Origin: Muricea muricata
Taxonomy: Eukaryota; Cnidaria; Anthozoa; Malacalcyonacea; Plexauridae
Assembly (NCBI GenBank): GCA_963855995.1
Contig: OY979716.1
Location: 89,119,042-89,183,041 of the forward strand
DNA: 64,000 bases
Reading direction: 5' to 3'
A program made the translations under genes and the position numbers. Positions 21,681 through 31,257 of the stretch are shown in pieces. Numbering within the stretch: position 1 is the stretch's first letter; each line of letters begins with the position of its first letter. Under the pieces are notes generated by a model. The model worked only from the letters and a program-made list of their open reading frames with translations, was not told the origin of the DNA and made no database searches.

Positions 21681-22770
21681 CTATTTATCTCTGCATTACT
21701 TGTGTCTCCTTCACCCACAATTAGGGAGGTTGAACAAGCAATTGGGTACATATTGTATCTAGTCTCCCAGCAGTCAAGTATGGTAAATGTCACTACTGTG
21801 CCATAGAGAATGACAAAATATTTGCCTTGAAAGAGGCCAAGGGGAATTTTGATTCCACTATGTGTTTATCACCGTCTGCAGTCGCAGAGTTAGAATGGTG
21901 GGGGAATCACTCACCCACTTCTTTCCATTTTATCCAAGCACCAGTGATAGATTGTACAATAAGCTCAGATGCCGCCCGTACTGGTTGGGGTGGAGCTATG
22001 AATAATATATCCACAGGTCGACACTGGCTGCCCAGTGAAGCAAAGCACCATATTAACTACCTAGAGCTTTTGGCAGCTTATTTTGTGTTGAAGTCCTTTG
22101 TAAAAGATATTATAGGCAAACATATAAAAAAAATGATTGATAACACAACTGCTGTTTCTGTCATAAATAATATGGGCACCTGTCATAGCGACCCATGTAA
22201 TTCAGTTGCCTGTAAAATTTGGACACTGTGTGAGGAAAATGGTATTTGGCTCACTGCAGCCCATTTTCCTGGTAAAGAAAATGTTACTGCTGATTATGAG
22301 TCTAGAAATAGTAATTTAGACACTGAATGGATGCTAAATCCAAAGTACCTATCCCAGGTATTAGAAGGGATCCCTTTCACTCCTGTGATTGATTTATTTG
22401 CGTTTCGTAATAATAAGCAATTTGACCAGTATGTGTCATACAGACCAGATCCATTTGCTAGCAACATAGACGCATTTACTATATCTTGGGCAGAAACAAA
22501 ATTCTACTGCTTTCCTCCATTCAGTTGTATACTCAGAGTGGTAAGAAAGATCTTACGCGACAAAGCCAGGGGAGTTCTGGTAGTACGGCAATGGCCGACG
22601 CAGTCATGGTATCCCATGCTTTTAGCAATATTGGAACAACCACCAGTTGTCCTTCCACCAGCGCAGAAATCTGTTGCTAATGCCATCCAAGCTGGAGCAG
22701 AGGTATCCGCTACACAGGTCAAGAAGCTAAGAATAGCTATTTGTTTTGTATCAAGTGCAAATTACAAGTA
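21681..22770 (+). pseudogene. DIRS RNase H and methyltransferase-like region of pol
   Basis: Resumes the DIRS pol with SPSPTIREVEQAIGYI, a frameshift near 21755, then 21827-22771 is open (314 codons). The RNase H part reads ISSDAARTGWGGAM, NYLELLAAYFVLKSF and MIDNTTAVSVINNMG (acidic catalytic positions), then HFPGKENVTADYESR. The following DIRS-specific, Dam-methyltransferase-like segment reads PVIDLFAFRNNKQF, YVSYRPDP and FYCFPPFSCILRVVRKIL. The order RT-RNase H-MT-recombinase is diagnostic of DIRS. The open segment itself carries no stop, but it is cut from its RT by the nested element. Confidence 0.85.
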
Positions 22771-23690
22771 AAAGAGTTCTCTGCAGATACGATTGATGAC
22801 ATTTTGAGTTCTAGGCAAGAGGATACCCAAACTCAGTACAAATCAGTTGCCAAGAGATTGTTTGAGTTTTGTGACAAAAATAGCTGTGATGTCATTTCTA
22901 CTCCCCTACCTTTAGCAATGAGTTTTCTTTCCGATTTATTTCATTCTGGTTTATCATACAGCTATATGTCAGAAGTGTTTTGTCTTCTCTTTTACAACTT
23001 GATGGTCACATACCCTTTGGTCAATTACCTATCGTAAAACGATTCATGAAAGGTATATTTGAGAAACAACCTGGGCTAACCTAGATATAGTTCGACTTGG
23101 GATGTAAATGTTGTATTCACTTACATAAGGAAGCACAAGCCTGTAAATTTGCTTTCCTTGAAAGACCTAAGCTACAGGTTTGCATTCTTATTGTGTCTGC
23201 TTAGTGGACAGAGATGCCAGACAATCTTTACACTCTCGTTGGACAGCATGTCTATTGAAGATAGTAAAGTTAGATTTACTATAACCGAAAAGTTGAAGCA
23301 TACTAGAGCAGGTACACATCAAAAACCATTAGAATTTTCAGCTTATTCGATCGACCAAAAACTATGTATTGTTACTCATGTGAAAGTATACCTTGACAAG
23401 ACGAAGTCTTTACAAAATGATGAAAAACAGATTCTTATCAGTTGCATAAAACCTCACAAGGCAGTTTCACGTGATACTATCTCTCAGTGGATCAACGGTT
23501 TATGACTGCTGCGAGTATTGATACATAATTTACAAAAGTCACACTACACGTGCGGCATTCACGTCATTTCTTGTTGGGAAACACTTTGATATTAACGATA
23601 TTATAGGTGCTGCTGGTTGGTCCAAAGAAGGAACGTTTCAAAAGTTTTATAATCGGGACATTGTTCAAGTTTTAACTTTGGTAGTGCTTT
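22741..23690 (+). pseudogene. DIRS tyrosine recombinase, broken
   Basis: The N-terminal part KEFSADTIDDILSSRQEDTQ to PLAMSFLSDLFHSGLSYSY is followed, after frameshifts, by the catalytic core: LSLKDLSYRFAFLLCLLSGQ with first catalytic Arg in SGQRCQT, then TEKLKHTRAG and ISCIKPHKAVSRDTISQWI (stop near 23505). In another frame follow SHTTRAAFTSFLVG (HxxR box) and GAAGWSKEGTFQKFYNRDI (Trp and nucleophile Tyr). All four catalytic motifs of the phage-integrase fold are visible but are spread over frames. Confidence 0.85.
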
Positions 23691-23847
23691 ATTGAATGTT
23701 AGTGAATCAGATCATTAGTAGCCTTTTTGAATATATAATTTTGCATTTTTCTCAATTTTTGTGTTTTGTTGTAAATATAATATTAGCTCAATGACAGCTC
23801 TAAAATCTTGTGCAACTCCGTAACGACTTCGGCTGATGACGAAGTAG

Positions 23848-24122
23848 AATTGGAAATAAAACGAGACTTACCTGTAAGTCAAAGTTTGACTGTAATTCTA
23901 CGAGTCATCAGCCGGAAGTGGAGGAGTTGTACGCCCACCCCATACTTTTTCCCTTTCTATACAACTCCTCCACTTGTTATTGAACTAATATTAATGCTAT
24001 AAAGACTGACTTGCGCATGTGTGGTACTGTCTCTCGTACAACTCCTCCACTCCTGGCTAATGACTCGTAGAATTACAATCAACCTTCGACTTACAGGTAA
24101 GTCTCGTTTAATTTCCAATTTT
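23848..24122. mobile_element. Small DIRS-related inverted-repeat element abutting the DIRS right end
   Basis: AATTGGAAATAAAACGAGAC, TTACCTGTAAGTC, GTAATTCTACGAGTCATCAG and GGAGGAGTTGTA are mirrored by TACAACTCCTCC, AATGACTCGTAGAATTAC and GACTTACAGGTAAGTCTCG. The inner right part (GCGCATGTGTGGTACTGTCT, CTCGTACAACTCC) matches the reverse complement of the DIRS left leader (17434-17480). This suggests a deletion derivative, or an extra complementary end of the DIRS element. Confidence 0.65.
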
Positions 24123-24145
24123 AATGTTTTTGGTGTTTTGTTCAA

Positions 24146-24262
24146 GACTCGAGTGTTTACCGAATTCAACTTGGACTCTAGCTAGGCAAGTTTCCAATAG
24201 GAAAAATTTTTTCTTTGTGACCAGACTGAGATTTCTTTCTGATATACGTAGCATTGATTTTA
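24146..24262 (+). repeat. Right copy of the 115-bp direct repeat flanking DIRS
   Basis: Same order of blocks as at 17290-17404 (TACCGAATTCAACTT, GGACTCTAGCT, TTTCCAATAGGAAAA, TACGTA), diverged. DIRS insertion is not known to make long target duplications, so the origin is unclear. Confidence 0.7.
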
Positions 24263-25013
24263 CTTTCTTTGGGTGTTCTGTGCTCAAATGTAATGATGTT
24301 ACTCTTATTAGTTTGAATCAGGGTAGTATTGTTTTCTTTGTTTTATTTTCCTTCAGGCATTATACAGTAGCTATTCCTGTGCCGCTAGGTCACACACATA
24401 AATATGAACTTGTTCGTCTTGTGTTAAAAGTGCCAGCGCAAATCATGCAATTCATAGTTCAACCTTAAATGTCTGTTACAATTACATAACGCCCCGTATT
24501 GGAGTACAAGTGTCACTGAAACAAAGTGCGTAGGTTTGACGTTAATCTTCATAGTTTTTTATCATTTTGTTAATTTTGTTAAAGACATTGAGTGACATTT
24601 TTAGTTACAGCAGTTAAAACCTTCACAGTCTACAAAATCGTCAAATCTACAGGTATAACTTACAAATCCCGCACCATGTTATATCAGTTTACCTATCTTG
24701 CCAGTTCCATACGTTGCGGGTCTTGTACAAAGGCCCTTGCTTTTTCCTAATTCGTTCAATGAAATGGTTAAATTTGTATTGTACGCTGATAGTTGAGTTC
24801 GAATATTCACTTGTATCTATTTCGACCCTGTGTATTAGAAACCAGGAGTTACAACTCTTAGTTAATAGAGTCTACACCAGAAAAGCTGAAAAATATGCCT
24901 GACCGTAATAAAAATGCATACATTTCAGTAATATGTAAAGGATCTCCCTACCCCACCCCTATATCAATGCTGAAAATTTTTTTCTGTGTTATTCAAGTAA
25001 TAATAAGATTGAT

Positions 25014-25028
25014 GGGGGGGGGGGGGGG
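25014..25028 (+). repeat. 15-base poly-G run
   Basis: Longest homopolymer G tract in the window, just left of a SINE-like repeat. Confidence 0.95.
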
Positions 25029-25119
25029 AATACGAGATAAACCGGAAGATGTTTTGCATACGATTGTGTAGCGAGGATGTTTGGAGTGCTAACTCACATA
25101 TTTGAACTGAGTTACGCGG

Positions 25120-25255
25120 TCAGTCAAGTTAGTTCAGAGGTGTGTGGTTTAGCATTCCAATTTTTAAACGTTGTAGTTTCGATTTCCGTCGTGGTCGGGC
25201 ATATTGCTCAGCCTGCCATGTGGATGTACGCTCAGAGTAACATCACAAATATCAT
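25120..25255 (+). repeat. tRNA-derived SINE-like repeat, second copy
   Basis: GTTAGTTCAGAGGTGTG (A-box region), GTAGTTTCGATTTCC (degenerate B box), then GTGGTCGGGCATATTGCTCA, CCTGCCATGTGGAT. Same order as at 11021-11130 with many substitutions. Longer tail here (CGCTCAGAGTAACATCAC). Confidence 0.6.
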
Positions 25256-25466
25256 TTTCATATTTTCAACACCAAACTACAGTTGGTAAGATCAAGATCA
25301 TCATTACACTTAAGATTCCACCGCACCCTCGAATTGACCTGTCCACCTAGCTCAGCTGCAGGGCATAACAAAATTACAGGCTACAACGTTTAACTATTTC
25401 AGCACCAGCTAGAAGTGTAATTTCATGCATATAAAATGAAGCCAGCCCAGACCCCGAACGGGCCGA

Positions 25467-25486
25467 ACCCTAACCCTAACCGTAAC
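25467..25486 (+). repeat. Short telomere-like CCCTAA run
   Basis: ACCCTAACCCTAACC plus a variant; similar degenerate CCCTAA-type words occur at 43036-43070. Too short to be a telomere. Confidence 0.6.
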
Positions 25487-28400
25487 AATTAATCGCAATA
25501 ATTTGCTGAATACAATTTTCTTCTGCAGGATTAAAAAGTTAGGATCGGATGGAACATTACAGAGGATTGGGATCTTATGTGTATAGGCTGTCGTGCGTAA
25601 TAAAAATACACCAAAATAAAATAAACAAACTTCGCAGGGTTATATGTTCAGTATGTTCGTCACCAGACTGCGGAAAAATGAACCTGGATAAAATCAGGGT
25701 AGTTCAAAATGTTGTACTTTGTATTTTATATTTTTATCTCAATTTCCGTGTTGCAGATCTTATACCTGCATTTAATCTTTTAAAAAAGAAAAGATCTTTT
25801 TGCAATAACTGTCTTTATTTTTAGTGGATTAAGAAATCAGTTTATTTCAGTAAAAAATAGTCAGAATGTGTGGAAAAGTGCTCGAAAATACAGAAATTTC
25901 TAAGTCGACAAATGTCACAAAACAGCTTTCACACCTCGACACAATTTTATTGCAAAAAGATGTCTTTTAACTGCCATTCATAAGGAGAAAATGAAGTTTT
26001 ACTGGAATAAAATATTAAATAAAGCCGAATACCCTAGGACCGAGGTTGCAAAATTACATGATTTGCTCAACGTGCGTAGTCGCGTTTCAGATACATCCAT
26101 TGATTCGTCTGGCTGTTGGGAAACTCGTCGAAAAACATGGTGCTCAAACGGAAAAGTTATTTTCGGTTGAAAGTATTCGTTCAGTTTTTCAAGGGCAGTC
26201 AGATTTCTTGCAAACCAGGGCCAGAAAAATGCAGTAAAACAGCACGTTTTTGTTTCTGGTCGGCAACGCCACACGCACGGAGATAATGATCGAGAGGTGT
26301 TGTCCACTTTCACCCATCGTTGAGCAAGAGTTTGGTGGTCCGATACCGAGATGGGTGGTACAGCGGTTAAATCTAGAACTATTGCCATGAAATTGTTTTA
26401 TTCTCGTTGCCAGTTATAGTATATGACTCACGAACTCACTCATATATTTCTAACATGCTTTTTTTGACTTCGCTTTTTTTATCCCTCAAACACTGTTCTT
26501 ACCCTCAGTGTTCCTGCCATAACCTGCGTCCCAGAACACTATAAGAAATTCGGGTCGAGCCAGGGGGACATGATCTTGCTAATGTACAAGCTAAAAACTT
26601 TCGAGTTTGCAAATTCGTGTTAATCACCTCTTAATTACTTACACTTGAGGACACATAAAACGCAAATAAGAAGCGCACGTTATAAGCAACACGTAAACAG
26701 CGCAAAATGGAGGATGTTGCACACACAACAATGTATCTGACAAAATGTTCTCACATAACACACTTAATGCCAGTTGAGTAGATTTATCATATTCGTATAT
26801 TATCGTTGATTTCAATTTCCGTAGGGAAAAGCGTTCACCCAAGAATCGGACCGCATAGTGCCTTTTAGGACCAAAACGGACTTAAACGGACCATATAAAG
26901 TACCTGTCACACGTGAACGGTATCCGTTACGTGCACCTGTCACGAACACCCATGACGTAACACACATGCTAAAGGCAGTTACTCAACCAATCAAAGCACG
27001 TCTATAATCGTCAAATCAGAGCACGGCTATAGCGCACGTAACGCTGTTCGACCAATCAGCACGCGGCGTTCTCGCATACTAATTTATGCAGCACCCTGTG
27101 AGGGAGAGCTTGCATCACTCCAAAAATCCGGCTCGATCGGTACCTATAATACTACTCTCCTTCTTCATTTGAGAAAGTATTATGCGCAGAACATGCTTTT
27201 ATATTTAAGGCCACATTGGTGAAGCTATAGATAATTTTAAATAAAATACACAACTGCAGGAGATGGCACATCCAAATTTATAATAACATCAGTGGCGAGG
27301 GGATTATTGTACGAAATTCATTTCTAATATTAATTGTTTGCGTGAGGTATAATGCTGCAAAATTCGTTGTCTTTTTTCAGTGTGATATTCTATAGTTCAA
27401 CACTAACTTGGTGTTTTTTTCAAAATTTTATTAACATCATTACACGGTAATTACTAGTTACCTTCCACTTTAAACGTCCTAAGAATTCTAACCCAATAAA
27501 GGTTTTCCTAATATCAAATAACCACGGTCCGGACATCAAAATTTACAGTCATATCAGGCGATAATACAAATTTACGCAGGATAGCAAGGTTAACTAGAAT
27601 CAGTTTGAACAATTATAAAATAGTTCTAACAAGTGTTTACGTCATTCAAAACGCAGCGCGCCAACTTGTATTCATTTCCAAATAAGAATCGTTCATTCTC
27701 TTAAGTAAAGCAGTAAATCCACATAAATATTTTCTGAAGCTTTTATACAAATTAGGCTAATGTATAAACTAAATAGGCACAAAGCCGATTTTGCTCAAAA
27801 TATGGAGTTCTGCGCGAAGTTTTAATTGAGCGGCTTAGACTCAAGAAATTTTTTTGAAATTTTGATAAGCAATACAACTACACTGATATATTGTCTACCC
27901 ACTTACCAAGTCGAAATTATTTTTTGACATTAAAGTTTTGCCAACCGTATTCAACTTAGTGTAAAAGACACAGGTTTCGAAGTTTTTAATTTCTTATCTT
28001 TTCAATTTATTCTACATTATCGGTCCCAAACAATCTATTTCAACATTAATAATACTTCCTGCACCGATGCGGCGCTTCACAAAGTAGAGAGCGATAACAT
28101 TTCAGATTTCATTCAGATTTTTTTTAGTCACCCTGTACATAAATTGAGAATACATAGATGTGTCACTGGCTATACTTCACCTATGATTTCGCTGTGTCAC
28201 GGAATACGTCATATCAACACGCATTTCTGGCAAGTACATTTGTTCAAATTTCAGTATAAAAGTATATATACAGAAAAATGGTTTCTACCGTTTTATTTGC
28301 GACCAGGACAAAAGTGTAGCTTCATTTGTTGCTTGAAATATACAGGGAAACTTCTTTTTATATATTTCCGCGGGCCAAGGTAATGCAGCAAAAAGTTTTC

Positions 28401-28746
28401 TTAAAATCGCCGTTTATTTGGCATTTCCCTGTTTATAATTCCTTATAAAGTCTCGCATGTGTACTTGCCAGAAATGAGTCTGCGTATGACGTACCCAAGC
28501 CATCCACGTAAGACAAGAAATACCCCGAGTTGCATATCTATATACCTTAATCTATTCCATGTACACTATAACTGACCTTTTGTTGAAAAATGCACATATT
28601 CTAGTCCATAAATCGTCTATATATTTTGTATAAATTGTGTACTTTTACCTTACAATTCCATGTAATTAACAATAAGAAGAATAAAACAATAAAATGTAAA
28701 CAATACTTGGACCAGTTCAAAAAATGACTGTACTGTTCGTTTGAAA

Positions 28747-29547
28747 TTAGTGCCTGCCAAACCAAGTCTGTGTGGTGGATGACTGAGCAGAAGAACACCT
28801 GTGAGCTGGATTGACACAATGATAGACACCAAAATTATCTTCGCCGCTACCATGGCAGTATAGACCCCCAGTGGGTTGGAATTCACAATTCGACGATGCG
28901 GAGAAATACGAATCACTATGTAAAGAGCGATATATGTCTTGGAAAATAAACACAGTGCAATTTTTACAACTTTCTCCTCTTATATCGATCTGCTCAACCA
29001 AAATGCACGAGCCACCAGACGCGTAGGCAAATATATCAATTTGATCTGTAGCCATTTGAAGGTAATCACGATAAAAAACATCATCAGTATCATAGTTGCA
29101 GGTCACGCGGAGTTTGCTTGAATCTTCTTGAATAGATTGCATTCTGAATTTAGAAAGACGATATGCATCCCAACGAGGAGACGTCGAGTTGACAGCAAAA
29201 TCCATGGGAAACATCTTCTGGGCAAATGTTTTTCTGTTTCGTAGTTCACACGACTGGATCAGTGTCCATGCGTTTGTTGAATTCAAATCAAAATCGCAGA
29301 AAACGTCAAAAAGTTCCATGTTATCATCGAAGATCTTATATATTCCGGGAATCCGACTGCCATTGTTGTAGCCGCGGCACGATTTAACCCCATGTTGACA
29401 AAGGTTTCCTGCATAACCTGGTGGACAGTTGCATTTGAAACGTGGTGTTATATAATCTGTAGGAAACTGTGGCTCGAAGCTCCCGCCATTATAACATGGG
29501 TTAACAAGACAAGCTGGAGAGCACGAAGAAGAGGAAGCTACGCCAAC
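28747..29547 (-). CDS. EGF plus fibrinogen-like terminal exon of a secreted protein (copy A)
   Basis: A minus-strand exon opening after an acceptor (CATTTATAATTACAG ending at 29548) and ending at TAA (28747-28749). It starts VGVASSSSCSPACLVNPC, an EGF-like domain (PCYNGGSFEP, FKCNCPPGYAGNLC), then SCRGYNNGSRIPGIYKI and a fibrinogen-C-like domain (ELFDVFCDFDL, NAWTLIQSCEL, SPRWDAYRLSKFRMQSI, EDNFGVYHCVNPAHRC). This combination with an N-terminal PAN domain is common in secreted cnidarian proteins of uncertain function, probably adhesion or recognition. The matching PAN exon is at 36809-37133. I infer one gene with a transposon-filled 7.3-kb intron, unless intermediate exons were missed. An internal ATG at 29317 would skip the EGF domain and is not preferred. 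The paralogue at 54274-55074 differs at about 30 of 190 residues, mostly in the last 100. Confidence 0.8.
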   Translation of the reverse strand, partial: VGVASSSSCSPACLVNPCYNGGSFEPQFPTDYITPRFKCNCPPGYAGNLCQHGVKSCRGYNNGSRIPGIYKIFDDNMELFDVFCDFDLNSTNAWTLIQSCELRNRKTFAQKMFPMDFAVNSTSPRWDAYRLSKFRMQSIQEDSSKLRVTCNYDTDDVFYRDYLQMATDQIDIFAYASGGSCILVEQIDIRGESCKNCTVFIFQDIYRSLHSDSYFSASSNCEFQPTGGLYCHGSGEDNFGVYHCVNPAHRCSSAQSSTTQTWFGRH

Positions 29548-30623
29548 CTGTAATTATAAATGAGACAAAAAATCAATGTTGTAACAACGTAAGAAGAAAA
29601 TGGACAACGTGCAGCTGAAATAAAACTATAAAAAATTCGTATTTTTAGTAATAAAAGACCAAATGATTTGCATTTGTTAGAACTTTCAAAACTATATATG
29701 AATTATTAATCAATATAATCGATAATGAGGGTCAATAACGAGGTAAAATGGCTTGGATGTCCATCTATGGAGGTGCCTGCGGTAAAGTGATGGCGCGTAA
29801 CTCATTAAGCAGAGAGATATGCCACCCCTGACTGGAGCATCGTATTCGAGCAGCGGTCGAAGTTTGGCAAATTTTGGCACATGAAATAAATTATGACGAA
29901 TTAATTTCTACACTGTCTCAACAGGTGTAATCTCCTATTCCCTTTACGGGTAATTTCTTCTTATATAAAAATTCGCATGATGTAAATTTACAGCCAACAC
30001 CGAGCCACATCCCCAGTATAAAGATTGGGTTGTTGTAGAATAGATTTTCTAAAACAAATCCACGTCTTTTGCTTTCATCGTATTGAGCTTCATTTTTTAG
30101 TATCTGACCAATTTTGCACAGAGTCAAAACTTCCTGCATGTTGTCGCACCTTCCTTCCTACACTATTGATCTAAGTCATCAATATGAATGTTAAAGTGCC
30201 TATGAAACGAAATTTTGTCCGACTATTCATTGATCGCTTTGCAAAGATTGTTTAAAGGGAAATGGCAACAATTTTTTTATCGTCTCATTTGAAAGAGACT
30301 CCAAAACAATATATAGAAGTATATTACAGAATTTTTATATCTGCTTTATTTGGTGAGATATTTTGACTTGAAATCTGTAGTTGTCCGCCATCTTGGAAAT
30401 TTGTGTATATGCACGGTACGTCACAACCGGGATCACGCGATTTTTTTTTCTTTCAAGGTTGGCAACACTATTTTTGATTTGTTACTTGTTAGGGGAATTT
30501 GATCATTGATCTCTTCCAAAAATGGTTAATGAATAATATCTGTACTTTATTTCTTATGTCAATTACAAACACAAACATCCATACATTTTTAACAACAACA
30601 ACATTCGCGTTACTTCATGTAAC

Positions 30624-31170
30624 ATGAAATATAGTGATAACAAGTTTGTTTGTTGCGATAAGAGTATGAATGGTAAATGCTGCAGAAATTCTTTTAATAA
30701 TGGTTTTAAGCGTAATTCATCAATAGAGTCTGACTCTAATCAAATTGTCGGTATGACTCCACTTCAGAAAGTGATTTTGACAATTCCGACAATACACATG
30801 AAGGACAAGAGGTAGAAGATGAAAGCGATCCCTGGGAAGCATTGAGAATAGCAGCAGCAGAAAAGCCTGACAGAATTTGAAGAGTCAAACCGAAACCTTA
30901 CTGTAGATGGTCTTGAAGAGAGAGAGGCTAAGGACAAAGCATATTTAATCATTCCAGCAAAGCTTCGAAAAGACTTACAGCACGTTTATCTAAAACGCCT
31001 GCTGCGGATTGCACAATTGATGAAAGACCGGATACACAAAAAGATTATGACAACGAAAGATATTTTTTGTAAACGATCATAATTTTGACCCAGAGGAAGC
31101 CTTAGAGGCAGCTACTGATAAAACAAAATTTTTAATGAAAAGACTCTTCAGTGACACGCGTCCATGATTG
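30624..31170 (+). pseudogene. Frameshifted remnant of an unrecognised coding sequence (copy A)
   Basis: In pieces across frames: SIESDSNQIVG, then DNSDNTHEGQEVEDESDPWE with ALRIAAAEKP, then after a frameshift TEFEESNRNLTVDGLEEREA with KDKAYLIIPAKLRKDLQHVY. A further piece reads HNFDPEEALEAATDKTKFLM. The charged composition looks like real protein coding, but I do not recognise the family. The same frameshift and stop (EKPDRI then stop) occur in copy B, so it was dead before the segmental duplication. It lies directly upstream of the Gypsy-like LTR and may be part of an older element or a processed pseudogene. Confidence 0.5.
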
Positions 31171-31257
31171 AAATGGAATAAAATTAGAATTAGTGTACCA
31201 ATAGAAGATAAAGATGCAAACAAAAGAGAGATAAACATGGCAAGCACTTTAAGAATA

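Larger units (their letters stand above)
17399..23858 (+). mobile_element. Decayed DIRS-type retrotransposon
   Basis: DIRS elements replicate by reverse transcription but integrate through a tyrosine recombinase. All expected parts occur in order: gag-like gene, RT, RNase H, methyltransferase-like domain, tyrosine recombinase. The left end (TACTTCGTCATCAGCCGAAG then TCGTTACGGAGTTGC, 17402-17438) is repeated inverted at the right end (GCAACTCCGTAACGACTTCG then GCTGATGACGAAGTAGAATT, 23813-23851), the inverted termini typical of DIRS. It carries stop codons and frameshifts in every gene and a nested Crypton-like element, so it is not autonomous. Confidence 0.88.
24263..27606. other. Non-coding stretch, no gene seen
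   Basis: No open frame carries a recognisable domain. The longest (25999-26388 minus, 129 codons; 24124-24468 plus; 25549-25824 plus) are unsupported. It contains a G15 run, a SINE-like repeat, a short CCCTAA motif run and a block with CCAAT motifs near 26990-27060. Confidence 0.5.

Noticed and set aside
25467..25486. Interstitial telomere
   Set aside because: Only about three CCCTAA-like units, below what is needed to argue a telomere fusion.
25999..26388. 129-codon minus-strand frame
   Set aside because: No recognisable domain or context; isolated in an AT-rich repeat region.
29918..30139. 73-codon minus-strand frame between the EGF/fibrinogen-like and PAN exons
   Set aside because: Looks moderately protein-like, but copy B has a one-base insertion and an internal stop, and there is no domain or convincing splice pair. 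It could be a pseudo-exon.
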